From: Candidatus Micrarchaeum sp.
Lineage (GTDB): Archaea > SpSt-1190 > DYHY01
DNA: 33,383 bases
Direction of reading: 5' to 3'
Assembly (NCBI GenBank): GCA_020723935.1
Contig: DYHY01000003.1
Coordinates: forward strand, 47,426 to 80,808
Numbering within the stretch: the stretch's first letter is position 1; every line of letters starts with the position of its first letter. This document shows, in pieces, positions 25,023 to 33,383 of this stretch. Under the pieces are notes generated by a model, which searched no databases, was not told the DNA's origin, and saw only the letters and a program-made list of their open reading frames with translations. The position numbers and the translations under genes were made by a program.

Positions 25023-25943
25023 ATGGGCACCGACCGCGCGGCGAGCACAGGCCTCCTCTTCGCAATCCTCACGTCGATCGTGAGCGGATTCGCGATATTC
25101 GTGAACAAGTTCGCGGTCGGGCAGTCGGATGCGACCCTCTTCACCCTGATAAAGAACGCCCTCGTCGTCCTCGCGCTCGCGGCAGTCGCCCTCAACGTCC
25201 GGGAGCTCTCAGGAATATTCAGGGACCGCAGCTCGGCGGCGGCGGCCCTCCTCGTCTCCGTCTTCGGCGGGGGCGTCGCGTTCATCCTCTTCTTCAGGGG
25301 CCTGGCGGTGACTAGCGCCGTCTCGGCCAACTTCATCCACAAGTCGATGTTCGTCGGGACGCTCGCCCTCTCGGCGATCCTCCTGCGCGAGAAGCTCTCC
25401 GCGGGGCGCCTCGCGATCTCCGGCGCCCTCCTGACGGGGAACGCCACATTCCTGAGGATTTCCGGAATCTCCTTCAACCACGGCGACGCGATGATCCTCG
25501 CGGCCACCGCCATCTGGGCGGCCGAAGCAGTAGTAGCATCCAAATACCTCCTGCCGCGAGCCGGGGCCGCCACGGTGGCTCTCCTGCGCCTCGCGGGCGG
25601 CCTCCCTGTGCTGCTCGGATACCTCCTGTTCTTCCAGAAGACCAGCTGGGCCCTCTCCCTTCCCGCGCTCGCCTGGGCCGGGGTCGGGGCGGGGCTTCTT
25701 GCGCTCTACGTCACCCTCTACTTCTCCGCGATAAAGGGCGCCGGCGCGTTCAACACGACGGCGGCTCTCGCCGTATCTCCGGTGGTGACCCTCCTCCTCG
25801 TGTCGGCGCAGGCGGGGCGCCCCCTGACTCTTGCGCAGGGCATCGGAAGCCTCGTGATAGCAGTCTCCGTCAGCCTCCTCTTCTTCCTGGAAGCGAGCGG
25901 AACGGAACTGAAGCTCAAATGGCCGCAGAAGGCAGGGGATTAG
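25023..25943 (+). CDS. EamA/DMT-superfamily transporter (second copy in window)
   Basis: Ten hydrophobic segments; IFVNKFAVGQSDATLFTLIKNALVVLALA..., LREKLSAGRLAISGALLTGNATFL. Confidence 0.88.
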   Translation: MGTDRAASTGLLFAILTSIVSGFAIFVNKFAVGQSDATLFTLIKNALVVLALAAVALNVRELSGIFRDRSSAAAALLVSVFGGGVAFILFFRGLAVTSAVSANFIHKSMFVGTLALSAILLREKLSAGRLAISGALLTGNATFLRISGISFNHGDAMILAATAIWAAEAVVASKYLLPRAGAATVALLRLAGGLPVLLGYLLFFQKTSWALSLPALAWAGVGAGLLALYVTLYFSAIKGAGAFNTTAALAVSPVVTLLLVSAQAGRPLTLAQGIGSLVIAVSVSLLFFLEASGTELKLKWPQKAGD

Positions 25944-26662
25944 CAGCCCGTCCCTCCGAAGAGGGCCTTCGCCTTGCGGCCCGGTATAGTTACATCACGA
26001 ACAGCCTGGGCTACTGCGGCCCGGCTGGGATGAAGGCGCTTTTCCATGGCTTCGTCGCGGAAGGCAAAGGCAAGCCTGCGGATGTCAGGGACGCCCTCTC
26101 GCGCTTCGAAGCCCTCTATCCCTACCTGCAGATGATTGCAAGGAGGAACGGCATTCCCGACCCGGTGGACGAGCGGGTCGTCCGGGCGTATTTCACGGGG
26201 AACTCGCTCCTCAAAGGGGGCTGGCGCGGGGAGCTTTCGGCCCTGATAAGAGACGTCTTCTCCAGGCGGGGCCTCCCCAGGCGGGTTGCGGACGACCTCG
26301 CGTCGAGAGTCCCGGCGCGCGCTACTCCCCACCATTCCTTCCACGTCCTCTTCATCCACACGATAACCGGCAGGGTGCCCCCGACGCGCGACACGGAGAA
26401 CAGCTGCCTGATCTCGGTCGGCAGGGTCGTCGACGGCGAGCATGTCCTGAGGAGGTTCGTCGAAAAGGACGGAAGGCTGGGCCGGCCGAAGCTCCACCGG
26501 GTGGCACCCATCGACGGGAAGTTCCTGGGCGCGCCGGCCAAGAAAGGCGACCTCGTGGCGCTCCACTGGGACTACGCGGCCGAGAAGCTCGCCAAGGGCC
26601 GGGCGCAGGCCTTGGAGAAGTACACCACGCGCAACCTGTGCGCGGTCTTTTCCGGAGACTAG
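25919..26662 (+). CDS. DUF6390-like hydrogenase-associated protein
   Basis: RYSYITNSLGYCGPAGMKALFHGF...HHSFHVLFIHTITGRVPPTRDTENSCLISVGRV; family recalled as hydrogenase-linked, beside hypC here. Confidence 0.6.
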   Translation: MAAEGRGLAARPSEEGLRLAARYSYITNSLGYCGPAGMKALFHGFVAEGKGKPADVRDALSRFEALYPYLQMIARRNGIPDPVDERVVRAYFTGNSLLKGGWRGELSALIRDVFSRRGLPRRVADDLASRVPARATPHHSFHVLFIHTITGRVPPTRDTENSCLISVGRVVDGEHVLRRFVEKDGRLGRPKLHRVAPIDGKFLGAPAKKGDLVALHWDYAAEKLAKGRAQALEKYTTRNLCAVFSGD

Positions 26663-26901
26663 TGCGAGTGCGAATGTGAATGCTCGCCGCATCCGCAGCG
26701 CCCCTGCTCAACGATGTCGAGAGTCTCGCGCGCCTCCTTCTCGGAGAGCGCCTGGATCGCGAGGCCCGCGTGCACGAGGAGGAACTGGCCCCTGCGCGCG
26801 CGCGGGACCATAGTGATGTCGACGACGGTTCCGCCCTCGATCGTGGCCCTCTTGGCGCGCCGGTTGACCTTCTCTATCTTCTGGGGTATTGCGAGGCACA
26901 T
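26659..26901 (-). CDS. hypC: Hydrogenase maturation factor HypC/HupF with His/Cys-rich tail
   Basis: MCLAIPQKIEKVN...DITMVPRARRGQFLLVHAGLAIQALSEKEA is HypC; ends EQGRCGCGEHSHSHSH. Confidence 0.92.
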   Translation of the reverse strand: MCLAIPQKIEKVNRRAKRATIEGGTVVDITMVPRARRGQFLLVHAGLAIQALSEKEARETLDIVEQGRCGCGEHSHSHSH

Positions 26902-26911
26902 ATTAGATCAC

Positions 26912-28126
26912 CTAATGAACCGAGCAGGTTATGCACGGGTCGTATGCCCGGACCAGCATTTCCAGGAGCCTCTGGAGCTCCGCCTGGCTTTTGTCCTTGT
27001 TCTGGGCGAGGATAGCGTTCGCGTCCTCCTCGATGTTCGTGAGGTTCTGGGCGGTCGGCGTGATGATGTCGGCCTTCGTGCAGAAGCCCTCGGAATCGAA
27101 CCAGAACTTGTGGTAGAGCGTCCCCCTGGGCGCCTCGAGCGCGCCGACGCCCACGCCCTCCTTTGGCTCGAACTCGACCGCGAGCTCGTCCCTCTTGAGG
27201 CCGAGCGAGGCCGCCTTCTCCAGGTTCCTCTGCGCTTCCGCCAGGAACTCGACGATCTCCTCGCCTTGCGCGACGTTGTTCTCGAAGGTGTTCCCGGTCT
27301 GCTTGCGCCTGCCGGCGTTTATCTGGCGGGCCATCGCGCCGACGAGGAAGCCGTGCTCGTGGCGCGTCCCGTACTTGGCGCTCGAGTAGAGCTTGACAGC
27401 CTCCGAGATGTTCTTGTCGTAGTCGGACGGGTTGAACTCCTCGCCCTTGCTCGTCAAGACGTCGGAGTCCCCGTAATAGTCGTCCAGGGACAGGTATTCC
27501 GTCTCCCTGTGGAACGGGGCGAAGTCGCCGACCGCCTTGGCGCACGCGTCCCGCGCGGCCTCGGCGTCCTTCATTGTCCTCGCGATCAGCTTCAACGATG
27601 CCTCCACCTCCTTCTGCGTCGGGAACCGCGTGAACCCGCCGACGATCGTCGTCGTCGGATGGACCTGCCTGCCGCCGATCGCCTTGAGGAGCGCGTCGGA
27701 GGCGTTCTTGAGGCTGAGGGCCACCTTCAGGAGCTTGGGGTTCTTCGCCGCAAGCCCCGTCGCGCTGTCTATCCCCAAGTAGTCCGGAAGCGACAGGAAG
27801 AACAGGTGGAGCGTGTGGCTCTGGACTATCTGGGCGGCGAGCATCGCCTTCCTCAGGGCTATCGCCGTCTCGGTGGGCTTCACGCCGAAAGCCGCCTCTA
27901 TCCCCCGGATGCTCGCGATGTTGTGCGCGGTCGGGCAGACGCCGCAGATCCTGGGCGTTATGAAATGGACGTCCTCGTAGCGCTTCCCCACAACTATCCC
28001 CTCGAAGAGCCTCTCGCCCTCGTCAATCGAGAGCTTAACGGAGCTGGAGGAGAAGTCCGCCTCGATGTGGCCGTGGCCCTCGATCTTCGTCACGAACCTG
28101 TCGATGTTTGATCCGGCCATGTTCAT
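26912..28126 (-). CDS. hydA: [NiFe]-hydrogenase large (alpha) subunit, group 3b-like
   Basis: RICGVCPTAHN (L1) and DPCITCSVH* (L2); operon with gamma, delta and beta subunits. Confidence 0.93.
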   Translation of the reverse strand: MNMAGSNIDRFVTKIEGHGHIEADFSSSSVKLSIDEGERLFEGIVVGKRYEDVHFITPRICGVCPTAHNIASIRGIEAAFGVKPTETAIALRKAMLAAQIVQSHTLHLFFLSLPDYLGIDSATGLAAKNPKLLKVALSLKNASDALLKAIGGRQVHPTTTIVGGFTRFPTQKEVEASLKLIARTMKDAEAARDACAKAVGDFAPFHRETEYLSLDDYYGDSDVLTSKGEEFNPSDYDKNISEAVKLYSSAKYGTRHEHGFLVGAMARQINAGRRKQTGNTFENNVAQGEEIVEFLAEAQRNLEKAASLGLKRDELAVEFEPKEGVGVGALEAPRGTLYHKFWFDSEGFCTKADIITPTAQNLTNIEEDANAILAQNKDKSQAELQRLLEMLVRAYDPCITCSVH

Positions 28127-28941
28127 CTCTTCCCCTTCTCGTCCTTCAGGAAGATCCTGAGGTGCGCCTCGGCCATCTCCTCGCCCAGTATCTCGGCGAG
28201 CTTGTGCCTCATCTGGGTGAAGTTGCCCCCCTTGACCGCGCCCGTGCAGCCGTAGCACACCTTCCCGAAGGTCGGGCAGGGCGCGCCGCAGTTCCCCGCC
28301 GATACGGGGCCCAGGCACGGGTTTCCCTGGATAAGGAGGCACGGGTTCCCCGCGGCCTTGCAGGGGAGGCAGACGGGGTACCCCCCGAACTTGTCCGGCG
28401 CCTTGCCGACGAGGACCTGCTCCAGGAACCTTGCGGCCATCTCCGGGAGGACCGGGCAGCCGTGCAGGTAATAGTCAACCTTGACCACCGTGTCAAGGGG
28501 AAGGGCGGGCGTGTCGCTCTTTGGCTTGTACTCGGGCGAATAGACGAGGCTCATGAACTTCTCGCGCTCGGCGGTGCCGGCGAGGGCGGGGACGCCGCCG
28601 ATGCACGCGCACGCCCCCAGGGCGACGAGGACCTTCGTCCTTTCGCGCAGCTTCCCCAGGAACTCCCTGTCCTCCGCGCTCATCGGCGAGCCCTCGACGA
28701 ACGCGACGTCTATCTTCCTGTCACCGATGTCCATCCTCTTCTCCTGGGTGAGGCGCCACTCGACGATCTCGCAGGTCTTTGCGACCGCCTCGACGACCGG
28801 GACGAAGGCGAGCTCGCACCCCTCGCAGTCCGTGAGGTCGTAGATCGCCACCAACGGCTTTGATTTCTGGACGGGAGCCTTCTTGGGCGCAGCCGTCGGG
28901 CGCGCCCTGCGCCGGCCGAGCGGCTTCTTCTTAGAGGGCAT
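28123..28941 (-). CDS. hydD: [NiFe]-hydrogenase small (delta) subunit
   Basis: DLTDCEGCELAF, ALGACACIGGVPAL, YYLHGCPV, CLPCKAAGNPCLLIQGNPCLGPVSAGNCGAPCPTFGKVCYGC (FeS ligands). Confidence 0.93.
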   Translation of the reverse strand: MPSKKKPLGRRRARPTAAPKKAPVQKSKPLVAIYDLTDCEGCELAFVPVVEAVAKTCEIVEWRLTQEKRMDIGDRKIDVAFVEGSPMSAEDREFLGKLRERTKVLVALGACACIGGVPALAGTAEREKFMSLVYSPEYKPKSDTPALPLDTVVKVDYYLHGCPVLPEMAARFLEQVLVGKAPDKFGGYPVCLPCKAAGNPCLLIQGNPCLGPVSAGNCGAPCPTFGKVCYGCTGAVKGGNFTQMRHKLAEILGEEMAEAHLRIFLKDEKGKR

Positions 28942-29731
28942 CGGGCATCTCCTCCAGGACGGCCTTGTAGCTGAACACCGGGCCGTCGGTGCAGGGGTAT
29001 TTCTCGTCTATCGCGCAGTGCTGGCAGACGCCCACGCCGCACCTCATTCTCCTCTCGAAGGAAAGGAGGATCCTTTCCGCGGGGAGGCCCATCGCGAGGA
29101 GCGCCGCCACCGCCGGCTTGTACATCATCGGCGGGCCGCAGAGGATCGCCGCGGCCTCGGCGGGCTTGTCGATGCGCACGTCGGCGAGGCGCGTGTGCGC
29201 GAAGCCCACGCAGCCGGTCCAGCCCTCGGCCGGCTTGTCTATCGTGGTGAGGACGTGCATGAACTGCTCCCAGTCCGGGAATTCGGCCTGGAAGAGGAGG
29301 TCGGCAGGCGAGCGGGCGCCGTAGATGAGGAACACCTTCCCAAACTCCTTCCTGTGCAGGCGCAGGTAGTGTATGAACGAGCGGAACGGGGGTATCCCGC
29401 AGCCGCCCGTGACGAGCACGATGTCTCGCCCGGCGAGCGCCCCGACGTCGAAGCCGTTCCCGAAGGGCCCGCGCACCCCCACGTGGTCGCCCCTCTTGGC
29501 GCCGAAGAGGAACGTGCTCACGCCCCCGACGGAGCGAACGGACACGTCGAACTCCTTCTTCCCGTAGGAGGCGAAGCCGACGGGTATCTCCCCGACCCCG
29601 AGGGCCGAGAGCATAAGGAACTGGCCCGGCTTCCAGTCGGAAATGCGCCTCTCGGGCGAGAGGGTCAGGTGGATGACGTCCGGGCTGATCCTCCGGGCGT
29701 CCTCAACCCTTGCGCGGATTGGCGGCAGCAT
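28931..29731 (-). CDS. hydG: Hydrogenase gamma subunit (FAD/NAD(P)-binding reductase with 2Fe-2S)
   Basis: KPGQFLMLSALGVGEIP, GPFGNGFDV, LVTGGCGIPPFRSFI, LCGPPMMYK, RMRCGVGVCQHCAIDEKYPCTDGPVF. Confidence 0.92.
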   Translation of the reverse strand: MLPPIRARVEDARRISPDVIHLTLSPERRISDWKPGQFLMLSALGVGEIPVGFASYGKKEFDVSVRSVGGVSTFLFGAKRGDHVGVRGPFGNGFDVGALAGRDIVLVTGGCGIPPFRSFIHYLRLHRKEFGKVFLIYGARSPADLLFQAEFPDWEQFMHVLTTIDKPAEGWTGCVGFAHTRLADVRIDKPAEAAAILCGPPMMYKPAVAALLAMGLPAERILLSFERRMRCGVGVCQHCAIDEKYPCTDGPVFSYKAVLEEMPDAL

Positions 29732-30680
29732 TTTTCAGAACCTCCCTGAAGTTTATGGCGACCGGGCAGAAGTGGAAGCACCTGTTGCATCCGACGCAGT
29801 CGGGCGTCCCCCTCTCGGATGTCGCCCTCGCGAACTTGTGGTAGTACCAGTTCCTTATGCGCAGGGGAAGGGCGTTCTGGAAGACGTGGCCTCCCGCCAC
29901 CTCCGTGAAGGAGGCGAGCATGCACGAATCCCAGCGCGAGCAGCGGGCGCCGGCCTTTGCGCCCGGCGGGACGCCGTCCTCGACCTCGAAGCAGTAGCAG
30001 AGCGGGCAGACGTACGAGCAGATGCCGCAGCCGAGGCATAGCTGCTCCGTTGCGACCTTCTCCCAGACGGACGGGTCGGCGTTCTTCACCGCCTTCCTGA
30101 GGTCCTCCATGTCGCCCTTGAGCGTCGGGTCCCACGCCGGCTTCTCACCCCTTTGGACGGTCTTCTCCTCGCCCTTGCGGAAGAACTTCTTATGCCTTGA
30201 AAGGAGGGCTCGCCCCTTTTCCGAGCCCGCGATGGCGAGGTAATCGAGGCCCTCGTCGTGCAGGAACAGGTCAAAAGACGCACCGCTCTTCCCGAAATCC
30301 CCCGCGCCCACGACCGTTGCAGCCTTCCTCCTCGCCGCGTAGGCGGGGAACTTGGCGAGGAAGATCCCGTCTAGGATGTCGAGGGCCCGGATGTCGAGGG
30401 GGTTCACCCCGAAGATTATCTTGGCAGGCTCCTTCCCTTGCGGCAGGACCCTCTTCTTCGCGAAATCGAAGCGGAAGGACGCTCCGCCGTCGGGCATGAA
30501 TTCCGTCTTGACGGGGGAGTTCGTCGTGAGGTTCTCGTCGAAATCCACCTTTGCGCCCTCGTAGGGCAGGAACCTCTCCTTGGCCGGGACGAGCGGGGCC
30601 GGCTTCAGGACGCCAAGAAGGGCGGGAATGTCCCTCTTTGAAACCCTGAGGGAGGCCTTGAAAGAGGTCTTGGCTTCCAC
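29703..30680 (-). CDS. hydB: Hydrogenase beta subunit (two 4Fe-4S clusters)
   Basis: CLGCGICSYVCPLCYCFEVEDG and CVGCNRCFHFCPVAINFREVL; GTG start 30680. Confidence 0.88.
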   Translation of the reverse strand: MEAKTSFKASLRVSKRDIPALLGVLKPAPLVPAKERFLPYEGAKVDFDENLTTNSPVKTEFMPDGGASFRFDFAKKRVLPQGKEPAKIIFGVNPLDIRALDILDGIFLAKFPAYAARRKAATVVGAGDFGKSGASFDLFLHDEGLDYLAIAGSEKGRALLSRHKKFFRKGEEKTVQRGEKPAWDPTLKGDMEDLRKAVKNADPSVWEKVATEQLCLGCGICSYVCPLCYCFEVEDGVPPGAKAGARCSRWDSCMLASFTEVAGGHVFQNALPLRIRNWYYHKFARATSERGTPDCVGCNRCFHFCPVAINFREVLKNAAANPRKG

Positions 30681-30700
30681 AGCCCCCCGGGCCCCTTTTT

Positions 30701-30740
30701 CAAATTAAAAAGACAAAGTACAGAAAATGTACCGGCCGGT
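30701..30740 (-). promoter_or_regulatory. Hydrogenase operon promoter with upstream palindromes
   Basis: Minus-strand TCTTTTTAATTTG (TATA-like, 30701-30713) preceded by GTACA-n5-TGTAC (30718-30732) and ACCGGCCGGT (30731-30740). Confidence 0.5.
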
Positions 30741-30742
30741 CC

Positions 30743-31960
30743 CTACGCCTTGGAGGCCCGCAGGGAGTCTATGACCGGCATCTTGCCGCCGGTTATGAAG
30801 GTCTCGAGGGCCCCGCCGCCCGTGCTCTGGTAGGAGAACCTCCCGGTGAAGCCGAACTTCTCGATCGCCGCGTTCGTGTGCCCGCCGCCGACGACCGTGT
30901 GCGCCCCTTGGGAGGCACGCTCGGCTATCGCGAAGAGGAGGGCCTTCGTCCCGGCCTCGAAGGCGGGCTTCTCGAAGAGCCCCGCCGGGCCGCTTATGAA
31001 GACAGTCATCGCCTGCCTTATTTCGGCCTCGAACTGGGAGATCGTCCTCTCGCCGATGTCCAGGATCGGATAGGGCGTCGGGAGGCTCGCGACGGTCGCG
31101 CGCCAGCCGTTAGATTCCACCACATGGTCCTGCGGGAGGATGAGCTTGAGCGGATACTTCTCCACGAGCTCCGACATCTTCACCATCGCCTCAAGAGAGA
31201 TCGTCTCGTGGATCTTCTGGTCGGTCGCGCCGAGGGCGTGGCCCGACGCCGCGACGAACGCGAGGCCCGTGAGGCCGGTGAGGAGGACCTTGTCTGCCCT
31301 CCCGCTGGAGAGGAGCGTCCCGACGATCTCCGCCATCCCCTCGGATTTCGCCCCGCCGAAGATGAAGAGCGAGGGCCTCTGCGGCTCTATCAGCTTGGAG
31401 AGGGCATGGATCTCCGCCTCCATCAGGCGCCCCATCGCGGAGGGGAGGAGTGGGCAGAACCCGACGAGGGACCTCTGGCTCCTATGGGCGGCCGCGAAAG
31501 CGTCGTTCACGAAGAAGTCCGCCGCGCCGGAAAGCTCCTTCACGACCGGATCGTTAGAGTGCTCCTCGGGAGTTTTCTCCTCGCCCTCGGCCTTGTCGAA
31601 CCTCTGGTTCTCGAGGAGCAGGACGTCGCCCAGCTTCGCGCTCCCGACGGCTTCCAGCGCCTCGGGCCCCGACGCCTTGGGCACGAACCTCACTTCCTGC
31701 TCTATCGCCTTCCCCAGGCGCTCGGCATGCTCGGAAAGCGACACGCAGTCGGGCTTGCCCGCCCTCCCCTGGTGGGCGAGGACCACGACCTTTGCGTTCC
31801 TCTCGGAAAGCTCCGAGACAGTCGGGGCGCAGGCCCTTATCCGCGAGTCGTCGGTTATCCTGCCCTTGTCGTCCAAGGGGCAGTTTATGTCGACCCGCAG
31901 GAGGACCGTCTTCCCCTCGACCGCGATGTCGTCAAGAGTCCGTATTTCAAGGACCGCCAT
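30743..31960 (-). CDS. pgk: Phosphoglycerate kinase, archaeal-type
   Basis: VLLRVDINCPLDDKGRITDDSRIRAC, VVLAHQGRAGKPDCVSLSEHAERL, FFVNDAFAAAHRSQRSLVGF, GGGHTNAAIEKFG, STGGGALETFI. Confidence 0.95.
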   Translation of the reverse strand: MAVLEIRTLDDIAVEGKTVLLRVDINCPLDDKGRITDDSRIRACAPTVSELSERNAKVVVLAHQGRAGKPDCVSLSEHAERLGKAIEQEVRFVPKASGPEALEAVGSAKLGDVLLLENQRFDKAEGEEKTPEEHSNDPVVKELSGAADFFVNDAFAAAHRSQRSLVGFCPLLPSAMGRLMEAEIHALSKLIEPQRPSLFIFGGAKSEGMAEIVGTLLSSGRADKVLLTGLTGLAFVAASGHALGATDQKIHETISLEAMVKMSELVEKYPLKLILPQDHVVESNGWRATVASLPTPYPILDIGERTISQFEAEIRQAMTVFISGPAGLFEKPAFEAGTKALLFAIAERASQGAHTVVGGGHTNAAIEKFGFTGRFSYQSTGGGALETFITGGKMPVIDSLRASKA

Positions 31961-31964
31961 GCCC

Positions 31965-33008
<1,044 letters not shown>

Positions 33009-33365
33009 CTAGTAAATAAGCCAAGCGGCGGTCTGCGGACCGCCCCACTGGGGTCCGCGGGCCCGAAGCCTGCCGCCCGCGCCCTCCCCGCGTACGGCCC
33101 CAGAAAGTTCCTTCTGGACTCATGAGCTGCAATCTATTTAACCGAGAAGCGGGCATTGTCGGGAACTGACATGGCATCCCACACCCTTTGCTGGCGCTGG
33201 TGTTGACATTTTCTTAGACGAAGGACTGCGGGTTTTTAGGGTTCCTTTGAATTCTCCCGAGAGACAGTCCAAACGGAAAGCGAGGTGCGCGCAAACGAAA
33301 AAGATGTCCGAACGAAACGTCATGATACATGGTGGTGGTCGGGTTTGGCCGAGCCGATGCTCTTG

Positions 33366-33383
33366 CCCCCCCCCCCCCCCCCC
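33366..33383. other. Terminal poly-C (18 C) homopolymer
   Basis: Uninterrupted C run to the end of the window; likely sequencing/assembly artefact. Confidence 0.9.

Noticed and set aside
26714-28111. 465-aa plus-strand ORF opposite the hydrogenase large subunit
   Set aside because: Antisense shadow of a gene with intact catalytic motifs.
33138-33323. 61-aa minus-strand ORF near the contig end and a possible RNase P RNA-like GAGAGACAGTCC
   Set aside because: No recognisable domain, and the motif match to conserved RNase P RNA sequence is too weak.
33366-33383. Poly-C tract as a biological homopolymer or telomere-like end
   Set aside because: It ends exactly at the window edge, is perfectly homogeneous, and is best explained as a sequencing/assembly artefact.

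Overview
GC-rich archaeal chromosomal window, probably a contig end. It carries information-processing genes typical of Archaea: ribosomal proteins L21e, L31e, L39e, L40e and S19e, RpoF, PDCD5, prefoldin alpha, aIF6, SRP54, FtsY, aRNase J, Nep1, Tsr3, RNase P subunit Rnp4, SepF, PheST and tRNA-Val(CAC). The right third is an energy-metabolism block: a five-gene group 3b-like [NiFe]-hydrogenase/hypC operon behind an archaeal-type pgk and a bacterial-type (type I) gapA. A DPANN-like host is possible, but I cannot establish this from the window. Items most worth a second look: (1) an AT-rich 952-bp repeat-to-repeat unit at ~12399-13375. It carries a frame-broken DUF3800 gene and is flanked by perfect 25-bp direct repeats that duplicate the 3' end of the upstream EamA gene. 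(2) A hydrogenase large subunit that stops exactly at the last His of DPCxxCxxH, paired with a HypC that has a His/Cys-rich tail. (3) A near-perfect 29-bp dyad centred on a TATA box shared by two divergent genes. (4) A 10-bp-stem hairpin directly abutting the 3' end of the tRNA. (5) An FtsY with a ~280-300 aa Glu/Ala/Pro-rich insertion. (6) Several genes with apparent single-base frameshifts. No CRISPR array, rRNA or recognisable transposase/integrase was seen. All family calls come from reading motifs by eye; no searches were run.
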